From Bacillota bacterium (GTDB lineage: Bacteria > Bacillota > UBA4882 > UBA8346), in assembly GCA_029776205.1 (NCBI GenBank), contig JAKOTQ010000118.1, forward strand, positions 18,146-82,145: 64,000 bases of DNA. The letters are read 5' to 3'. Positions 43,134-52,457 of the stretch are shown here, piece by piece; position 1 is the first letter of the stretch, and the number at the start of each line of letters is the position of its first letter. The position numbers and the translations under genes were made by a program. The notes beneath the pieces are model-generated. The model was not told where the DNA came from and did not search any database. It saw only the letters and a list, made by a program, of their open reading frames with translations.

Positions 43134-44126
43134 ATGGCAGACTTACAACGGGGACTTGCGATGGAATTGGTCCGGGTAACTGAGGCAGCCGCCTTAAGAG
43201 CCAGCCGGTGGCTGGGAAATGGGAATAAAGATATGGTGGACAAGGCGGCATCCGATGCCATGCGTGGTATGTTGGATCTCGTTTCAGTCAAAGGAAAAGT
43301 AATCATTGGCGAAGGCGAAAAAGATAAAGCGCCAATGTTGTATATTGGTGAAAAGGTCGGCGACTGGAAGGAAGATTCACCAGCTGTAGATATAGCCGTC
43401 GATCCGGTGGATGGAACCCGTCTGGTGGCCAATGGTTTGCCCAATGCCATTTCGGTTTTGGCGGCAGGCGCCAAAGATTCATTAATGCCTTTTCCAAGTT
43501 TCTATATGCATAAACTGGCCTGTGGTCCGGAACTTAAAGGAAAATTAGATATCAATGCCAGTGTGCGGGAAAATCTAAAAGTTGCCGCCGCAGTTCTTCA
43601 AAAAGATGTGAAGGACTTAACGATTGTGATGCTGGATCGGGAACGCCATCAGGATATAATCGAAGAGATCCGGACGGCTGGCGCCCGAATTAAACTCATT
43701 GCGGACGGGGATGTTGCCGGCGCCATTTCGACGGCTTTAGGAAATGTAGATATCTATATGGGAATCGGCGGAGCTCCGGAAGGGGTCATTGCGGCCGCAG
43801 CGTTAAAATGTTTGGATGGAGAGATTCAAACCCGTTTTTATCTTAAAGATGATAAGGAAACCGCTTCCATCCGTGCCATGGGATTTGATACGGATAAGGT
43901 GTATTTTACCGATGATTTAGCTAAAGGGGACGATATTATTTTTGCGGCTACCGGAGTAACTTCCGGAGAATTTTTGGAAGGGATTACTTTCGGCAGTCAG
44001 AAAGCGACCAGCCATTCTATTTTAATGCGGGCGAAATATCGGACAGTTCGGTATATCACGACAGTCCACAATTTAAAGTATAAAACGATTCCGTCGCGGG
44101 AACGAAATCAAGAGGAGAAGATCTAA
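43134..44126 (+). CDS. glpX: Fructose-1,6-bisphosphatase class II (GlpX)
   Basis: 330 residues. Lithium-sensitive phosphatase fold: IIGEGEKDKAPMLYIGE, VDPVDGTRLVANGLPNAISV and MGIGGAPEGVIAAAALKCL. Gluconeogenic step converting fructose-1,6-bisphosphate to fructose-6-phosphate. AGGGAGGAT selects ATG 43134; TTG 43107 would lengthen it without reason. Confidence 0.95.
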   Translation: MADLQRGLAMELVRVTEAAALRASRWLGNGNKDMVDKAASDAMRGMLDLVSVKGKVIIGEGEKDKAPMLYIGEKVGDWKEDSPAVDIAVDPVDGTRLVANGLPNAISVLAAGAKDSLMPFPSFYMHKLACGPELKGKLDINASVRENLKVAAAVLQKDVKDLTIVMLDRERHQDIIEEIRTAGARIKLIADGDVAGAISTALGNVDIYMGIGGAPEGVIAAAALKCLDGEIQTRFYLKDDKETASIRAMGFDTDKVYFTDDLAKGDDIIFAATGVTSGEFLEGITFGSQKATSHSILMRAKYRTVRYITTVHNLKYKTIPSRERNQEEKI

Positions 44127-44157
44127 CCAGCATTATCCTGAAGGATAAAGGATTTCC

Positions 44158-44218
44158 AACTATAACTTGTTCTTATCAAGATATGGACGATGAGACGGGT
44201 TATAGTTATTATTTTTTT
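44158..44218 (+). terminator. Terminator after glpX
   Basis: AACTATAAC (44158-44166) and GTTATAGTT (44199-44207) pair around a long loop, then ATTATTTTTTT. Confidence 0.55.
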
Positions 44219-44219
44219 G

Positions 44220-44261
44220 AAACAACCCGGTATGATTTGTAAAGACCGGGTTGTTTTTCAG
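44220..44261. terminator. Bidirectional terminator for the zinc-ribbon gene
   Basis: AACAACCCGG-(TATGATTTGTAAAGA)-CCGGGTTGTT followed by TTT; T-rich flanks on both strands. It probably ends the minus-strand zinc-ribbon mRNA. Confidence 0.65.
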
Positions 44262-44272
44262 TAATAACTTGG

Positions 44273-44428
44273 TTATATTCGGGATTCGAAATGTTTGCCG
44301 ATAAATGAAATGCCATCGCATTTCGGGCATGGGGGAAGTGCTTTTCGCGAATTGTCCATCTTGACCAGATGGTCGCAGATAATGCATTTGTATATCCCGT
44401 TTCTGGGACGGGAACCTGCTAAAGCCAA
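44273..44428 (-). CDS. Small zinc-ribbon protein
   Basis: A 51-residue ORF on the minus strand. GIYKCIICDHLVKMD supplies CxxC and ALPPCPKCDGISFIG the second CxxC, a rubredoxin-like zinc ribbon. Good RBS AGGAGG eight bases before TTG 44428; ATG 44434 is too close to that site. The family is small zinc-ribbon-containing proteins of anaerobes with no fixed role. Transcribed toward glpX, divergent from the DUF362 gene. Confidence 0.7.
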   Translation of the reverse strand: MALAGSRPRNGIYKCIICDHLVKMDNSRKALPPCPKCDGISFIGKHFESRI

Positions 44429-44565
44429 GCTCATCACCTCCTCTCCGAGAGTTTATTGTATGAACGTGCTGTCTTAAATAAGGTAAACAACGGGTTACGA
44501 TTTAGCAAAATTTCGGCGACAACCTTCTTTGCTGTAAACAGCTGTGGCTGGAAATCCTGATATTT

Positions 44566-44573
44566 GCTATAAT
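44566..44573 (+). promoter_or_regulatory. Extended -10 promoter of the DUF362 gene
   Basis: TATAAT at 44568-44573 with TGC before it; no clear -35. Confidence 0.45.
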
Positions 44574-44603
44574 GAAATGAGTTAAATTAAATGAGGGACG
44601 GTC

Positions 44604-45743
44604 ATGGAGCAAGTCTCACTATTAAAAGCGGAATCCTATCAGAGCGATGTGAAGCAAAAAATAGTCGAATTATTGGAACCTTTAGGCGGGCTAGGTACAT
44701 TTTGCAAAAGCGGTGATAGAGTCTTAATAAAACCCAACTTTATCCTGCCAAGAAGTCCGGAGAGCGCTGCCACCACTCATCCGGCAGTGATTCTTGCAGT
44801 CGTTTCTTTATTAAAAGACATGGGGTGTCATGTTGCAATCGGAGACAGTCCCGGAATGGGAAGCGCTGAAGCGGTTATCCGTAAATTGGGAATCTATGAT
44901 GCATTAAAGCAATATCGTGCTGAATTGGTCGAATTTCGTACTCCGGCGGCGGTGTCAGCGAGTCAACGGCTTCCCTTTGAACCTCGGTTTAAAAATTTAT
45001 TATTAGCTAAAGAAGTCTTCGATTATGACCGAGTGATCAATTTGCCGAAGTTAAAATCCCATGGACAGATGGGGATTACGTTGGCAACCAAAAATCTCTA
45101 TGGATGCTTACCTGGACCCGCTAAAGGACAGTGGCATTTTGCCGCCGGCCGGGATTTAAAAACCTTTGCCAGACTGTTAGTGGAAATTGCCTTCACTGTC
45201 AATCCGGTACTTCATATTTTAGACGGGATTGTCGGGATGGACGGGAATGGGCCTTCCAACGGACGTCCCCGGGAATTTCAGCTGTTGGCCGCCTCATCCA
45301 ATCCGATTGCGTTAGACCGGATGATCGTCGAAATAATACGGCACAAGCCGGAAAAGTTCCCGATTTTCGAAGCAGCCACTGAGTTGAAGCTGCCTGGGGT
45401 ACAACTTGACGAGATTCAGCCTTTAGGCACCGATCCGGCCTTGTGTGTGATTGACGACTTTCAGGTTCCCAGTTTGGGACCGCCTAATTGGGTGGGCAAT
45501 AAACCCCTTACGATACTGGTGGAGCACTTGATCAGTCGCAGGCTGATCTTGAAACGGAAAGTGTGTATTCACTGTCGGAAATGTGAACAGTATTGTCCGG
45601 CAAAAGCCATTATATATCGAAGAGGTATACGCATTAATGAAAGTAAATGTATTAAGTGTTGCTGCTGCCAGGAGTTATGTCCTGTTGGAGCTTTAGAGGT
45701 CGCCGATCCCTGGCTGATTCGCTGGTTTGGACGGAGACGTTGA
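44604..45743 (+). CDS. DUF362 domain protein with two [4Fe-4S] motifs
   Basis: 379 residues. The DUF362 domain includes VLIKPNFILPRSPESAATTH, IGDSPGMGSAEAV, and NLPKLKSHGQMGITLATKNL with LDGIVGMDGNGPSNGRPR. The C-terminal ferredoxin part has CIHCRKCEQYCPAKAI and CIKCCCCQELCPVGAL. Probably an iron-sulfur protein in anaerobic redox metabolism; no substrate is known. Followed by the sugar kinase 49 bases later. Confidence 0.88.
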   Translation: MEQVSLLKAESYQSDVKQKIVELLEPLGGLGTFCKSGDRVLIKPNFILPRSPESAATTHPAVILAVVSLLKDMGCHVAIGDSPGMGSAEAVIRKLGIYDALKQYRAELVEFRTPAAVSASQRLPFEPRFKNLLLAKEVFDYDRVINLPKLKSHGQMGITLATKNLYGCLPGPAKGQWHFAAGRDLKTFARLLVEIAFTVNPVLHILDGIVGMDGNGPSNGRPREFQLLAASSNPIALDRMIVEIIRHKPEKFPIFEAATELKLPGVQLDEIQPLGTDPALCVIDDFQVPSLGPPNWVGNKPLTILVEHLISRRLILKRKVCIHCRKCEQYCPAKAIIYRRGIRINESKCIKCCCCQELCPVGALEVADPWLIRWFGRRR

Positions 45744-45792
45744 GATTGTCATACTACTTACAATGAGACGATGTGAAATGGGAGGAAAACCG

Positions 45793-46827
45793 ATGAAGCG
45801 ATTGGCTAATGTGGAAAAAGAATTTGCAGTACTGGGGTTGGGAGAAGTTTTACTGCGGTTATCGCCCCCTAATAAAGAGCGAATTTTAAATGGAGAAACC
45901 TTTGAGAAACAAGTGGGTGGCTCGGAGTTAAACGTGGTATCCGGGATCTCTCTTTTAGGACTGCGTACCGGGATCATCACCAAAATTCCCCAAAATGAAA
46001 TTGGAAAGTATGTTAAAAACCGGATACGGTTTACCGGTGTCAGCGACGACTATTTGATCTATGATAATTCCCATGATGCCCGTTTGGGAATTTACTTCTA
46101 TGAAAGTGGAGCATCACCCCGGAAACCGGTGGTGGTTTATGACCGGAACCATTCGTCATTTAAAACACTGAAAATGTCGGAATTACCTCAGGATGTGTTT
46201 TCGAAGACGGCAATTTTCCATGTGAGCGGTATTACCTTAGCACTCAGCCCTGAGATTCGGGAAGAAACTAAAAAGATGATTAAGGCTTTTAAAGAAAACG
46301 GGGCTCTGATCTCCTTTGACGTCAACTATCGGGCCACGTTATGGGATGAAGATCTGGCTCGCCGGGAGATTACGGATATTCTTCCCCTTATCGATTTCCT
46401 ATTTATTTCCGAGGAAACATCGCGGCGGATGTTCCAGAAAACCGGCACAATTGAGGAGATTATGGCCAGTTATGCTGATGAGTTCGGCTGTCAACTGGTG
46501 GCCACGACACAGCGTCACGTCATTAGCCCTACCCGTCATACTTGGAACTCCTTGATCTATGTCAATGAAGAGAAACGGTTCTATCAGGAAGAAGCTTATC
46601 AAGAGATCGAAGTTGTGGACCGGATTGGCAGCGGTGATGCCTATTTGGCAGGGGTGTTATTCGGTTTGCTAAAGTATAGCGATCCGCAACGGGCGTTGGA
46701 ATACGGGAATGCCATGGCTGCGATTAAGAATACGATTCCCGGAGATATGCCTGTCAGTGACTTCCAAGAAATCTCTCGTGTGATCCGGGAACACCGGGAA
46801 CATAGCACGACAGAGATGATTCGGTAA
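45793..46827 (+). CDS. PfkB family sugar kinase, 2-keto-3-deoxygluconate kinase-like
   Basis: 344 residues. N-terminal GLGEVLLRLSPPNKERI is typical of KDG kinases; VGGSELNVVSGISLLGLRTG is the sugar-binding part, and IGSGDAYLAGVLFGL is the anion hole with catalytic Asp. Phosphorylates 2-keto-3-deoxygluconate or a related sugar acid. GGAGGAAAACCG selects ATG 45793. Kinship to uxaC in this window suggests a uronate route, but the genes are 12 kb apart. Confidence 0.78.
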   Translation: MKRLANVEKEFAVLGLGEVLLRLSPPNKERILNGETFEKQVGGSELNVVSGISLLGLRTGIITKIPQNEIGKYVKNRIRFTGVSDDYLIYDNSHDARLGIYFYESGASPRKPVVVYDRNHSSFKTLKMSELPQDVFSKTAIFHVSGITLALSPEIREETKKMIKAFKENGALISFDVNYRATLWDEDLARREITDILPLIDFLFISEETSRRMFQKTGTIEEIMASYADEFGCQLVATTQRHVISPTRHTWNSLIYVNEEKRFYQEEAYQEIEVVDRIGSGDAYLAGVLFGLLKYSDPQRALEYGNAMAAIKNTIPGDMPVSDFQEISRVIREHREHSTTEMIR

Positions 46828-46866
46828 GGCTTTGCAGATATAGATATCGAAAATTATTCAACAGAT

Positions 46867-46903
46867 AATTTCCCCTCTCTTTCAGGGAAAGGGAGGGGAA
46901 ATT
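46867..46903. other. Strong hairpin without U-tract after the sugar kinase
   Basis: ATTTCCCCTCTC-TTTCAGGGAAA-GGGAGGGGAAAT with one G-U pair. Neither strand has a T-run after it, so it is probably an mRNA 3' stabiliser, not a terminator. Confidence 0.55.
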
Positions 46904-47009
46904 TGCGAAGCTTCATTACATAAATTATGAGTAAAATACGGAATTGAACCAGTTGAACTTAATTGTAATACGATGTATCTCGGAAGTATTACATATGATT
47001 ACAACTGGT

Positions 47010-48023
47010 TTAGTGTTCGATCTTTCGGATAAGGCCTGCGAGAAGTTCGCGCAGATTCCGATGATGTTCGGAGCTGTTTGCCTGAGGAATAGCAATGGAA
47101 ACAGCTTTGATGTTCTTCGTTAAAAACGGGAAAATTTCGGTATAATCCGCTGTTTTCGTTTGATCAATGGCGATTCCTTTTTCGGTTGCCACGATTTGAA
47201 GTAGTTCGACCAGAGTCGAGTCGCTTTCCTGTGGAAATAGAGAGCCTTCTTTCGAGATGATAAACGGATCGTTTCCGCTCGAATGATCGGTTAAATTGAC
47301 AACATACGTTATCTTCGAAGTATCTTTGAGCAGCGGCAGTAAATGATAAGCGCCGGAATGGAGCGAACGGCTGCCAAGAAAAGCAAAGGTTACAGAGGTT
47401 GAGACCGGTCTTGCTTTGGTCAGCAAATTCTTCAAATCAGCTAATACTGTGCAATTGAAGAATGCATCCCGGTCCTTTCCAACGGAAAAGGTAAGGCTCC
47501 AGCCGAAAAAAACCAATAACGGAATCAGCGCGGCAAACCATAATACTTTAATGCCCGAGAAGGACGCAACGACACTGATCAGCCCAAAGCTGATAAAGGC
47601 GAGATGGTGAATTATTAGTATTTGACGGATATTGAGTGATTGGGGTTTTTCCAATACATTATCTGTAGCATAGGTTGAGATCAAATAAAGCTTTTGTACC
47701 TCTTTGCTTCGGGCGGGTATGGTATAGTACAGGTTTTCTGCCGGAGAACCTTTGAACCGGGAGACGAAGGGATGGTAAAACTCTCGGATAGCCATAACGG
47801 CAATGAGGATGCCAATCCATACGGTACCGGGTTTCCAAAACCCTAAAAGGGCGCTGCCAATGGCTGCCAGAAGAAAAAGGATGTAGGACCATCGGAAATT
47901 ATATATTGAAATTGGTTCTTTTGTCCCGTTTATCTCTGGTGACTTAAATTGGGCATGTAGCCATTGGATCCGTTCCGGTATTGAAAATGAGTGCATTTGC
48001 TCTTCCATGAATTGCGCTTTCAT
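47010..48023 (-). CDS. Membrane protein with degenerate M28-like domain
   Basis: 337 residues. Four hydrophobic segments: two near 46-80 and two near 145-190, with a soluble domain split around them. KLYLISTYATDNV and VTFAFLGSRSLHSGAYHLLP resemble the HxD and E-E-xGL-GS blocks of M28 zinc peptidases, but the metal ligands are missing. It is probably a non-enzymatic membrane protein. I do not recognise a named family. Convergent with the sugar kinase, divergent from DUF401. Confidence 0.5.
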   Translation of the reverse strand: MKAQFMEEQMHSFSIPERIQWLHAQFKSPEINGTKEPISIYNFRWSYILFLLAAIGSALLGFWKPGTVWIGILIAVMAIREFYHPFVSRFKGSPAENLYYTIPARSKEVQKLYLISTYATDNVLEKPQSLNIRQILIIHHLAFISFGLISVVASFSGIKVLWFAALIPLLVFFGWSLTFSVGKDRDAFFNCTVLADLKNLLTKARPVSTSVTFAFLGSRSLHSGAYHLLPLLKDTSKITYVVNLTDHSSGNDPFIISKEGSLFPQESDSTLVELLQIVATEKGIAIDQTKTADYTEIFPFLTKNIKAVSIAIPQANSSEHHRNLRELLAGLIRKIEH

Positions 48024-48092
48024 CGATAAACCCCTTTTTTAGTTTGTGGAGTATATTTCCATCATATCATAATTTAGGCGGGAGAGGGAACC

Positions 48093-49325
48093 ATGTTTCA
48101 TCCAGGAATTAATTTGATACTGGTTTTAGGTTTAATTGTTATATTAATTCGTTGTGGTATACAGCTGGGATGGACCATGGGCCTGGCCGGTATCGTTCTG
48201 GGCTTACTTTTTAAAGTATCGGCAGCCGGTTTTTGGGATACATTGACTGCCGCAGTGCTGAGCCGAACCTTTCTTCAATTGGGCATTGCTTTAAATATGA
48301 TCATGTTTCTTGAGAATATCTTGCGAAAGAAAGGGTATTTAAGTCGAATTACCCGTTCCCTCCGGCATTTGATTCCGAATTCGAAGATAAATATTATGTT
48401 GCTTCCAGCTTTTTTAGGGTTGCTGCCGTCACCGGGCGGGGCGATGTTTTCAGCACCATTGGTTACGGAAGCAGGTCATGATCTGGAAATGTCCGCTGAA
48501 ACCAAAAGTATGGTCAATTATTGGTTCCGGCACATTTGGGAATATTCCATTCCCTTATATCCAGGGATCATTTTAGGATCTCAAATTTTAAAAGTACCTA
48601 TTGGCCGCATTACGTTGATCATGGCTGCTTTTTCTTTATTATCGGTGATCATCGGTTATTTCTTGATCATTCGGCCGATAAAACCCTTGGAGTCTGTCAC
48701 GCCAATGCAGCCGGCCGGCTATGATAGCCGTCGAAGTGCATGGTGGGAACTGTTGCATGGTATTTGGCCGGTGATGGTGATCGTGGTCTGCGTCCTGTTT
48801 TTCCAATGGGATGTGGGATTAACGGTAATTGCCGTGATTGGTTTGTTATTGATCATCAACCGTTATCAAAGGCCGGAGTTGAAAACCTTATGGCAAGAAT
48901 CGTTTAAAATATCATTGATCATATTAATCGTTGGCATTTTGTTCTTTAAAGAAATGTTGATCACAACCGGGCTTGTGACTTGGTTACCGGAATTTTTAAA
49001 GAGTTTCGGCATACCTGAATTCCTGGTGGTGTGTTCAGTTACATTTATCGTGGGTTTTTCGGTCGGAATTTCCCAAGGGTATGTGGCTGCCACTTTTCCT
49101 CTATTAATTGGAATTATCGGAAGCGGTAATGCGGTTCAACCGGGCATGTTGATTTTGGCCTATGTTTCGGGATTTGCCGGCGTGATGTTGACGCCCCTTC
49201 ATTTATGTCTATTGTTAACGGTTGAGCATTTCAAGGCGAACATTTTCAGGTTTTACCAGCAGCTGATGTTACCGCAAAGCCTGATGTGGGTGGCGGCGTT
49301 TATTGCGGCATTTCTGTGGAAATAG
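48093..49325 (+). CDS. DUF401 family membrane transporter-like protein
   Basis: 410 residues, about ten to eleven membrane segments. LLPAFLGLLPSPGGAMFSAP and VNYWFRHIWEYSIPLYPGII are the DUF401 markers; SGFAGVMLTPLHLCLLLTVE near the end has a transport-like repeat. Resembles ion transporters of the GntP type. Function not known. Ends 79 bases before ruvC. Confidence 0.8.
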   Translation: MFHPGINLILVLGLIVILIRCGIQLGWTMGLAGIVLGLLFKVSAAGFWDTLTAAVLSRTFLQLGIALNMIMFLENILRKKGYLSRITRSLRHLIPNSKINIMLLPAFLGLLPSPGGAMFSAPLVTEAGHDLEMSAETKSMVNYWFRHIWEYSIPLYPGIILGSQILKVPIGRITLIMAAFSLLSVIIGYFLIIRPIKPLESVTPMQPAGYDSRRSAWWELLHGIWPVMVIVVCVLFFQWDVGLTVIAVIGLLLIINRYQRPELKTLWQESFKISLIILIVGILFFKEMLITTGLVTWLPEFLKSFGIPEFLVVCSVTFIVGFSVGISQGYVAATFPLLIGIIGSGNAVQPGMLILAYVSGFAGVMLTPLHLCLLLTVEHFKANIFRFYQQLMLPQSLMWVAAFIAAFLWK

Positions 49326-49404
49326 CCCTGAATTATGGATTGATGCAAAGGATTTCCTTAAATTACAGCGAACATGTTATATCAGTGGATGACGCGGAGG
49401 GACG

Positions 49405-49902
49405 ATGATTATTTTAGGTATAGATCCGGGTACGGCGATTACCGGATATGGGGTCATTTCCCATCAGGGAAATCATTTGAAATATATTACATGCGGCGTT
49501 ATCCGGACAGAAGCCAAATTGCCGACGGCTGTCCGGCTGATTGAGATTCACCGCCAATTAGAGGAAATTATTAGCCATTACCGTCCTGATGCTGCGGCAG
49601 TGGAAGAGCTTTTTTTCAATCGTAACGTGACAACGGCCCTGACCGTGGGACAGGCACGGGGAGTGGTTTTATTAACTTTAGCCACAGCGGGACTTCCGAT
49701 TGCGGAGTATACACCGCTTCAGGTGAAACAGGCGGTCGTGGGATATGGCCGGGCCGAAAAGAATCAGATCCAAGAGATGGTTCGGATGCTTCTATGTCTT
49801 CCGGAGATTCCCAAACCGGATGACGCTGCCGATGCGCTGGCTATTGCCATTTGTCACGCCCATTCGCGAAAAGTGAACGGAATTTCTTTGAGTGATTTAT
49901 AG
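49405..49902 (+). CDS. ruvC: Holliday junction resolvase RuvC
   Basis: 165 residues. Catalytic acids: Asp in ILGIDPGTAITGYG, Glu in VEELFFNRNVTTALTVGQAR, and the C-terminal DDAADALAIAICHAH. Cuts four-way junctions. First of ruvC-ruvA-ruvB. Confidence 0.96.
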   Translation: MIILGIDPGTAITGYGVISHQGNHLKYITCGVIRTEAKLPTAVRLIEIHRQLEEIISHYRPDAAAVEELFFNRNVTTALTVGQARGVVLLTLATAGLPIAEYTPLQVKQAVVGYGRAEKNQIQEMVRMLLCLPEIPKPDDAADALAIAICHAHSRKVNGISLSDL

Positions 49903-49934
49903 TACTGTGAACTGTGTACAATGCACTGTGAACC
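49901..49934. repeat. ACTGT-rich dispersed repeat copy 4
   Basis: AGTACTGTGAACTGTGTACA and ATGCACTGTGAACCC in the gap between ruvC and ruvA. Confidence 0.6.
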
Positions 49935-49973
49935 CATGTAGGGTATAAGTTTAATGATGAGCGGAGGTTATCC

Positions 49974-50579
49974 ATGATTGCCTGCTTAACCGGAAAGGTC
50001 GACAGTGTCAGTGGTGAAAGCTGTATCCTGGATGTCCAGGGCGTTGGATACCAGGTATTTATGCCGTTGCCGGCTTTAGAGCAATTGAGCCGTTCGGAAG
50101 CAGAGACGGTAAAGATATATACCTATTATCATTTGAGAGAAGACGGTGTCAGTTTATATGGTTTTTTAACGCCTGACGATAAAAATATTTTTGAAAAAAT
50201 CATCGGTGTTTCCGGGGTCGGACCCAAAACAGCCTTGGCCATCATCGGGGGGTTGTCCTCTGAAGGGTTTAAGGATGCGATCATTCATGAAGACCAGCGG
50301 GCTTTGACCAGCGTTTCCGGAGTCGGAGCCAAAACGGCGCAACGATTAATTTTGGAATTAAAAGGGAAGATCGCCAAGACTTATACGGGTTCTTTAGGAA
50401 TGTCTTCGACAGCCAATATCCAGCGTTCGAACATGGGTGATGCGGTGGACGCGCTGACGGCACTGGGGTATTCTACGAAAGAAGCGGCTGCAGCTGTGGA
50501 AGAGGTTCATCAGTCCAATCCGTCCCTGACAACCCCGGAATTGGTACGGCAGGCTTTACGAAATCTCGGTAGAAAGTGA
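49974..50579 (+). CDS. ruvA: Holliday junction DNA helicase subunit RuvA
   Basis: 201 residues. N-terminal OB fold (CLTGKVDSVSGESCILDVQG), two HhH motifs (GVSGVGPKTALAIIGGL and SVSGVGAKTAQRLILELKG) and the C-terminal RuvB-binding domain. Binds the four-way junction. ATG with GCGGAGGTT. Confidence 0.96.
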   Translation: MIACLTGKVDSVSGESCILDVQGVGYQVFMPLPALEQLSRSEAETVKIYTYYHLREDGVSLYGFLTPDDKNIFEKIIGVSGVGPKTALAIIGGLSSEGFKDAIIHEDQRALTSVSGVGAKTAQRLILELKGKIAKTYTGSLGMSSTANIQRSNMGDAVDALTALGYSTKEAAAAVEEVHQSNPSLTTPELVRQALRNLGRK

Positions 50580-50588
50580 TGAGAGACC

Positions 50589-51629
50589 ATGGAAAATGAG
50601 CGCATTGTTAGTGCCAGAAAACAAGAGTTAGACTTTGAAAATGAAGTGTCTCTCCGTCCCAAGACGTTTCGGGAATATATCGGACAGCCCAAGGTTCGTG
50701 AAAATTTGGAAATCTTCATTGAGGCTTGCCGTTCCAGGCATGAAGCCTTAGATCATGTATTGCTTTACGGCCCTCCAGGTTTGGGGAAGACTTCATTAGC
50801 TCATATCATTGCCAATGAACTGCAGGTTAACATTCGCCTGACTTCCGGACCGGCCATCGAACGCCCGGCGGATTTAGCGGCCATATTAACCAATCTCGAA
50901 CCCCATGATGTGTTGTTCATCGATGAGATTCACCGGTTGAACCGTTCGGTGGAGGAAATCTTATATCCGGCTATGGAGGATTTTGCGTTAGATATCATCA
51001 TCGGGAAAGGGCCTAGTGCCCGTTCCGTTCGTATTGATCTACCTAAGTTTACTCTGGTAGGCGCTACGACCCGGGCAGGCGCTCTGGCAGCTCCGTTACG
51101 GGACCGGTTTGGCATTATCAATCGTTTGGATTTTTATGAGCCGGCGGATTTGCAAAAGATTATCGAACGCTCTGCAAAGATTTTGGAGATCGGTATTGAA
51201 GAATCGGGAGCCCGGGAGATCGCCCGCCGTTCCCGGGGGACGCCGCGGATCGCCAACCGGCTGTTGAAACGGGTGCGGGATTATGCCCAGGTGCGAGCCG
51301 ATGGTAAAATCACTGACGAAGTTGCGGATCGTGCCCTTAAATTATTGGAAGTCGACGCTTTAGGATTGGATCGGATCGACCGGGTGGTTTTAACAACGAT
51401 CATCGATAAGTTCGACGGCGGTCCGGTGGGGCTGGAAACCATTGCTGCCTCTATCGGGGAAGAGGCGGAGACCATTGAAGATGTTTACGAACCTTATTTA
51501 TTGCAGATTGGGTTCATTAACCGGACGCCTCGGGGGAGAACAGCGACACGATTGGCTTATGAGCATCTCCATCGTCCGTATAAATCAGCTGCTCAACAAG
51601 AGGGGTTATTTGGCGAACTGGAGGAATGA
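50589..51629 (+). CDS. ruvB: Holliday junction DNA helicase RuvB
   Basis: 346-residue AAA+ motor: Walker [16 protein letters not shown], Walker [10 protein letters not shown], sensor 1 VGATTRAG, and C-terminal winged helix with [16 protein letters not shown]. Drives branch migration with RuvA. Starts 9 bases after ruvA. Confidence 0.97.
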   Translation: MENERIVSARKQELDFENEVSLRPKTFREYIGQPKVRENLEIFIEACRSRHEALDHVLLYGPPGLGKTSLAHIIANELQVNIRLTSGPAIERPADLAAILTNLEPHDVLFIDEIHRLNRSVEEILYPAMEDFALDIIIGKGPSARSVRIDLPKFTLVGATTRAGALAAPLRDRFGIINRLDFYEPADLQKIIERSAKILEIGIEESGAREIARRSRGTPRIANRLLKRVRDYAQVRADGKITDEVADRALKLLEVDALGLDRIDRVVLTTIIDKFDGGPVGLETIAASIGEEAETIEDVYEPYLLQIGFINRTPRGRTATRLAYEHLHRPYKSAAQQEGLFGELEE

Positions 51630-51634
51630 GCCCC

Positions 51635-52174
51635 ATGTCTTTATTACTGCATACATGTTGCGGCCCTTGTGCTGCTTATACCACATCCTATCTGTTAGAA
51701 AAAGGCCATGAGCCTACCCTGTATTTTTATAATCCCAATATCCATCCTTATCAGGAGTATCAAAGACGGTTGGAAGGCCTGCAACAGTTGGCTGCGATCC
51801 GAAACCTGCCAGTGGTTGTCGAGCCGGGATACCCGCTGGAGGAGTTTTTGAGGGAAATTGCTCTCGATCCGGAATTTGGAAAACGCTGTGTTCGTTGTTA
51901 TCGGATCCGGTTGGAAAAAACGGCTGAAAAAGCAAAGGAACTTGGAATGACCGCTTTTAGCACGACTTTACTCATCAGCCCTTATCAAAACCGGGAACAG
52001 ATTTGTGCCATTGGGCAGGAATTAGCCGGTCAATACGGGCTCACATTTATCGATGAGGATTTCCGTTCGGGATTTCGTCAAAGTCAGGCTATGGCGAAGG
52101 AATATGGCCTTTACAGACAAGGATATTGCGGTTGTATTTACAGTGAGAAAGACCGGTATTATAAATCCAAATAA
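51635..52174 (+). CDS. queH: Epoxyqueuosine reductase QueH
   Basis: 179 residues. Cysteine motifs HTCCGPCA, RCVRCYRIRL and GYCGCIYSE match QueH, the cobalamin-independent [4Fe-4S] reductase of the last queuosine step. GAGGA at 51621-51625 fits ATG 51635 or 51626; I choose 51635. Confidence 0.92.
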   Translation: MSLLLHTCCGPCAAYTTSYLLEKGHEPTLYFYNPNIHPYQEYQRRLEGLQQLAAIRNLPVVVEPGYPLEEFLREIALDPEFGKRCVRCYRIRLEKTAEKAKELGMTAFSTTLLISPYQNREQICAIGQELAGQYGLTFIDEDFRSGFRQSQAMAKEYGLYRQGYCGCIYSEKDRYYKSK

Positions 52175-52230
52175 TAGCAGAATATTGTTATAATAAGTTT
52201 TTCAATTAATCTGTGTTTGGAGGTTTTAAA

Positions 52231-52455
52231 ATGTCGGAATTATCCGGCCTTGGTAAAATTCTGGTCCTGACAGGATTGGGCCTTGCCGGTGTCGGCGTCT
52301 TGTTATGGGTTGGCGGCAAAATCCCGGGATTGGGCCGTTTGCCCGGAGATATCGTGATCAAACGGGATAACTTCACCTTTTATTTTCCGCTCGCGACCTG
52401 TGTTATTATGAGTATTGTATTATCCCTTATTATGGCGTTATTTCGGAGACATTAA
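52231..52455 (+). CDS. DUF2905 family membrane protein
   Basis: 74 residues with two hydrophobic segments around GKIPGLGRLPGDIVIKRDNF, the DUF2905 signature. Often next to ruvB and recO. Function unknown. TTGGAGG precedes ATG. Confidence 0.85.
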   Translation: MSELSGLGKILVLTGLGLAGVGVLLWVGGKIPGLGRLPGDIVIKRDNFTFYFPLATCVIMSIVLSLIMALFRRH

Positions 52456-52457
52456 CG

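Noticed and set aside
46867..46903. Rho-independent terminator after the sugar kinase
   Set aside because: The stem is strong but neither side has a T-tract; listed as a hairpin instead.
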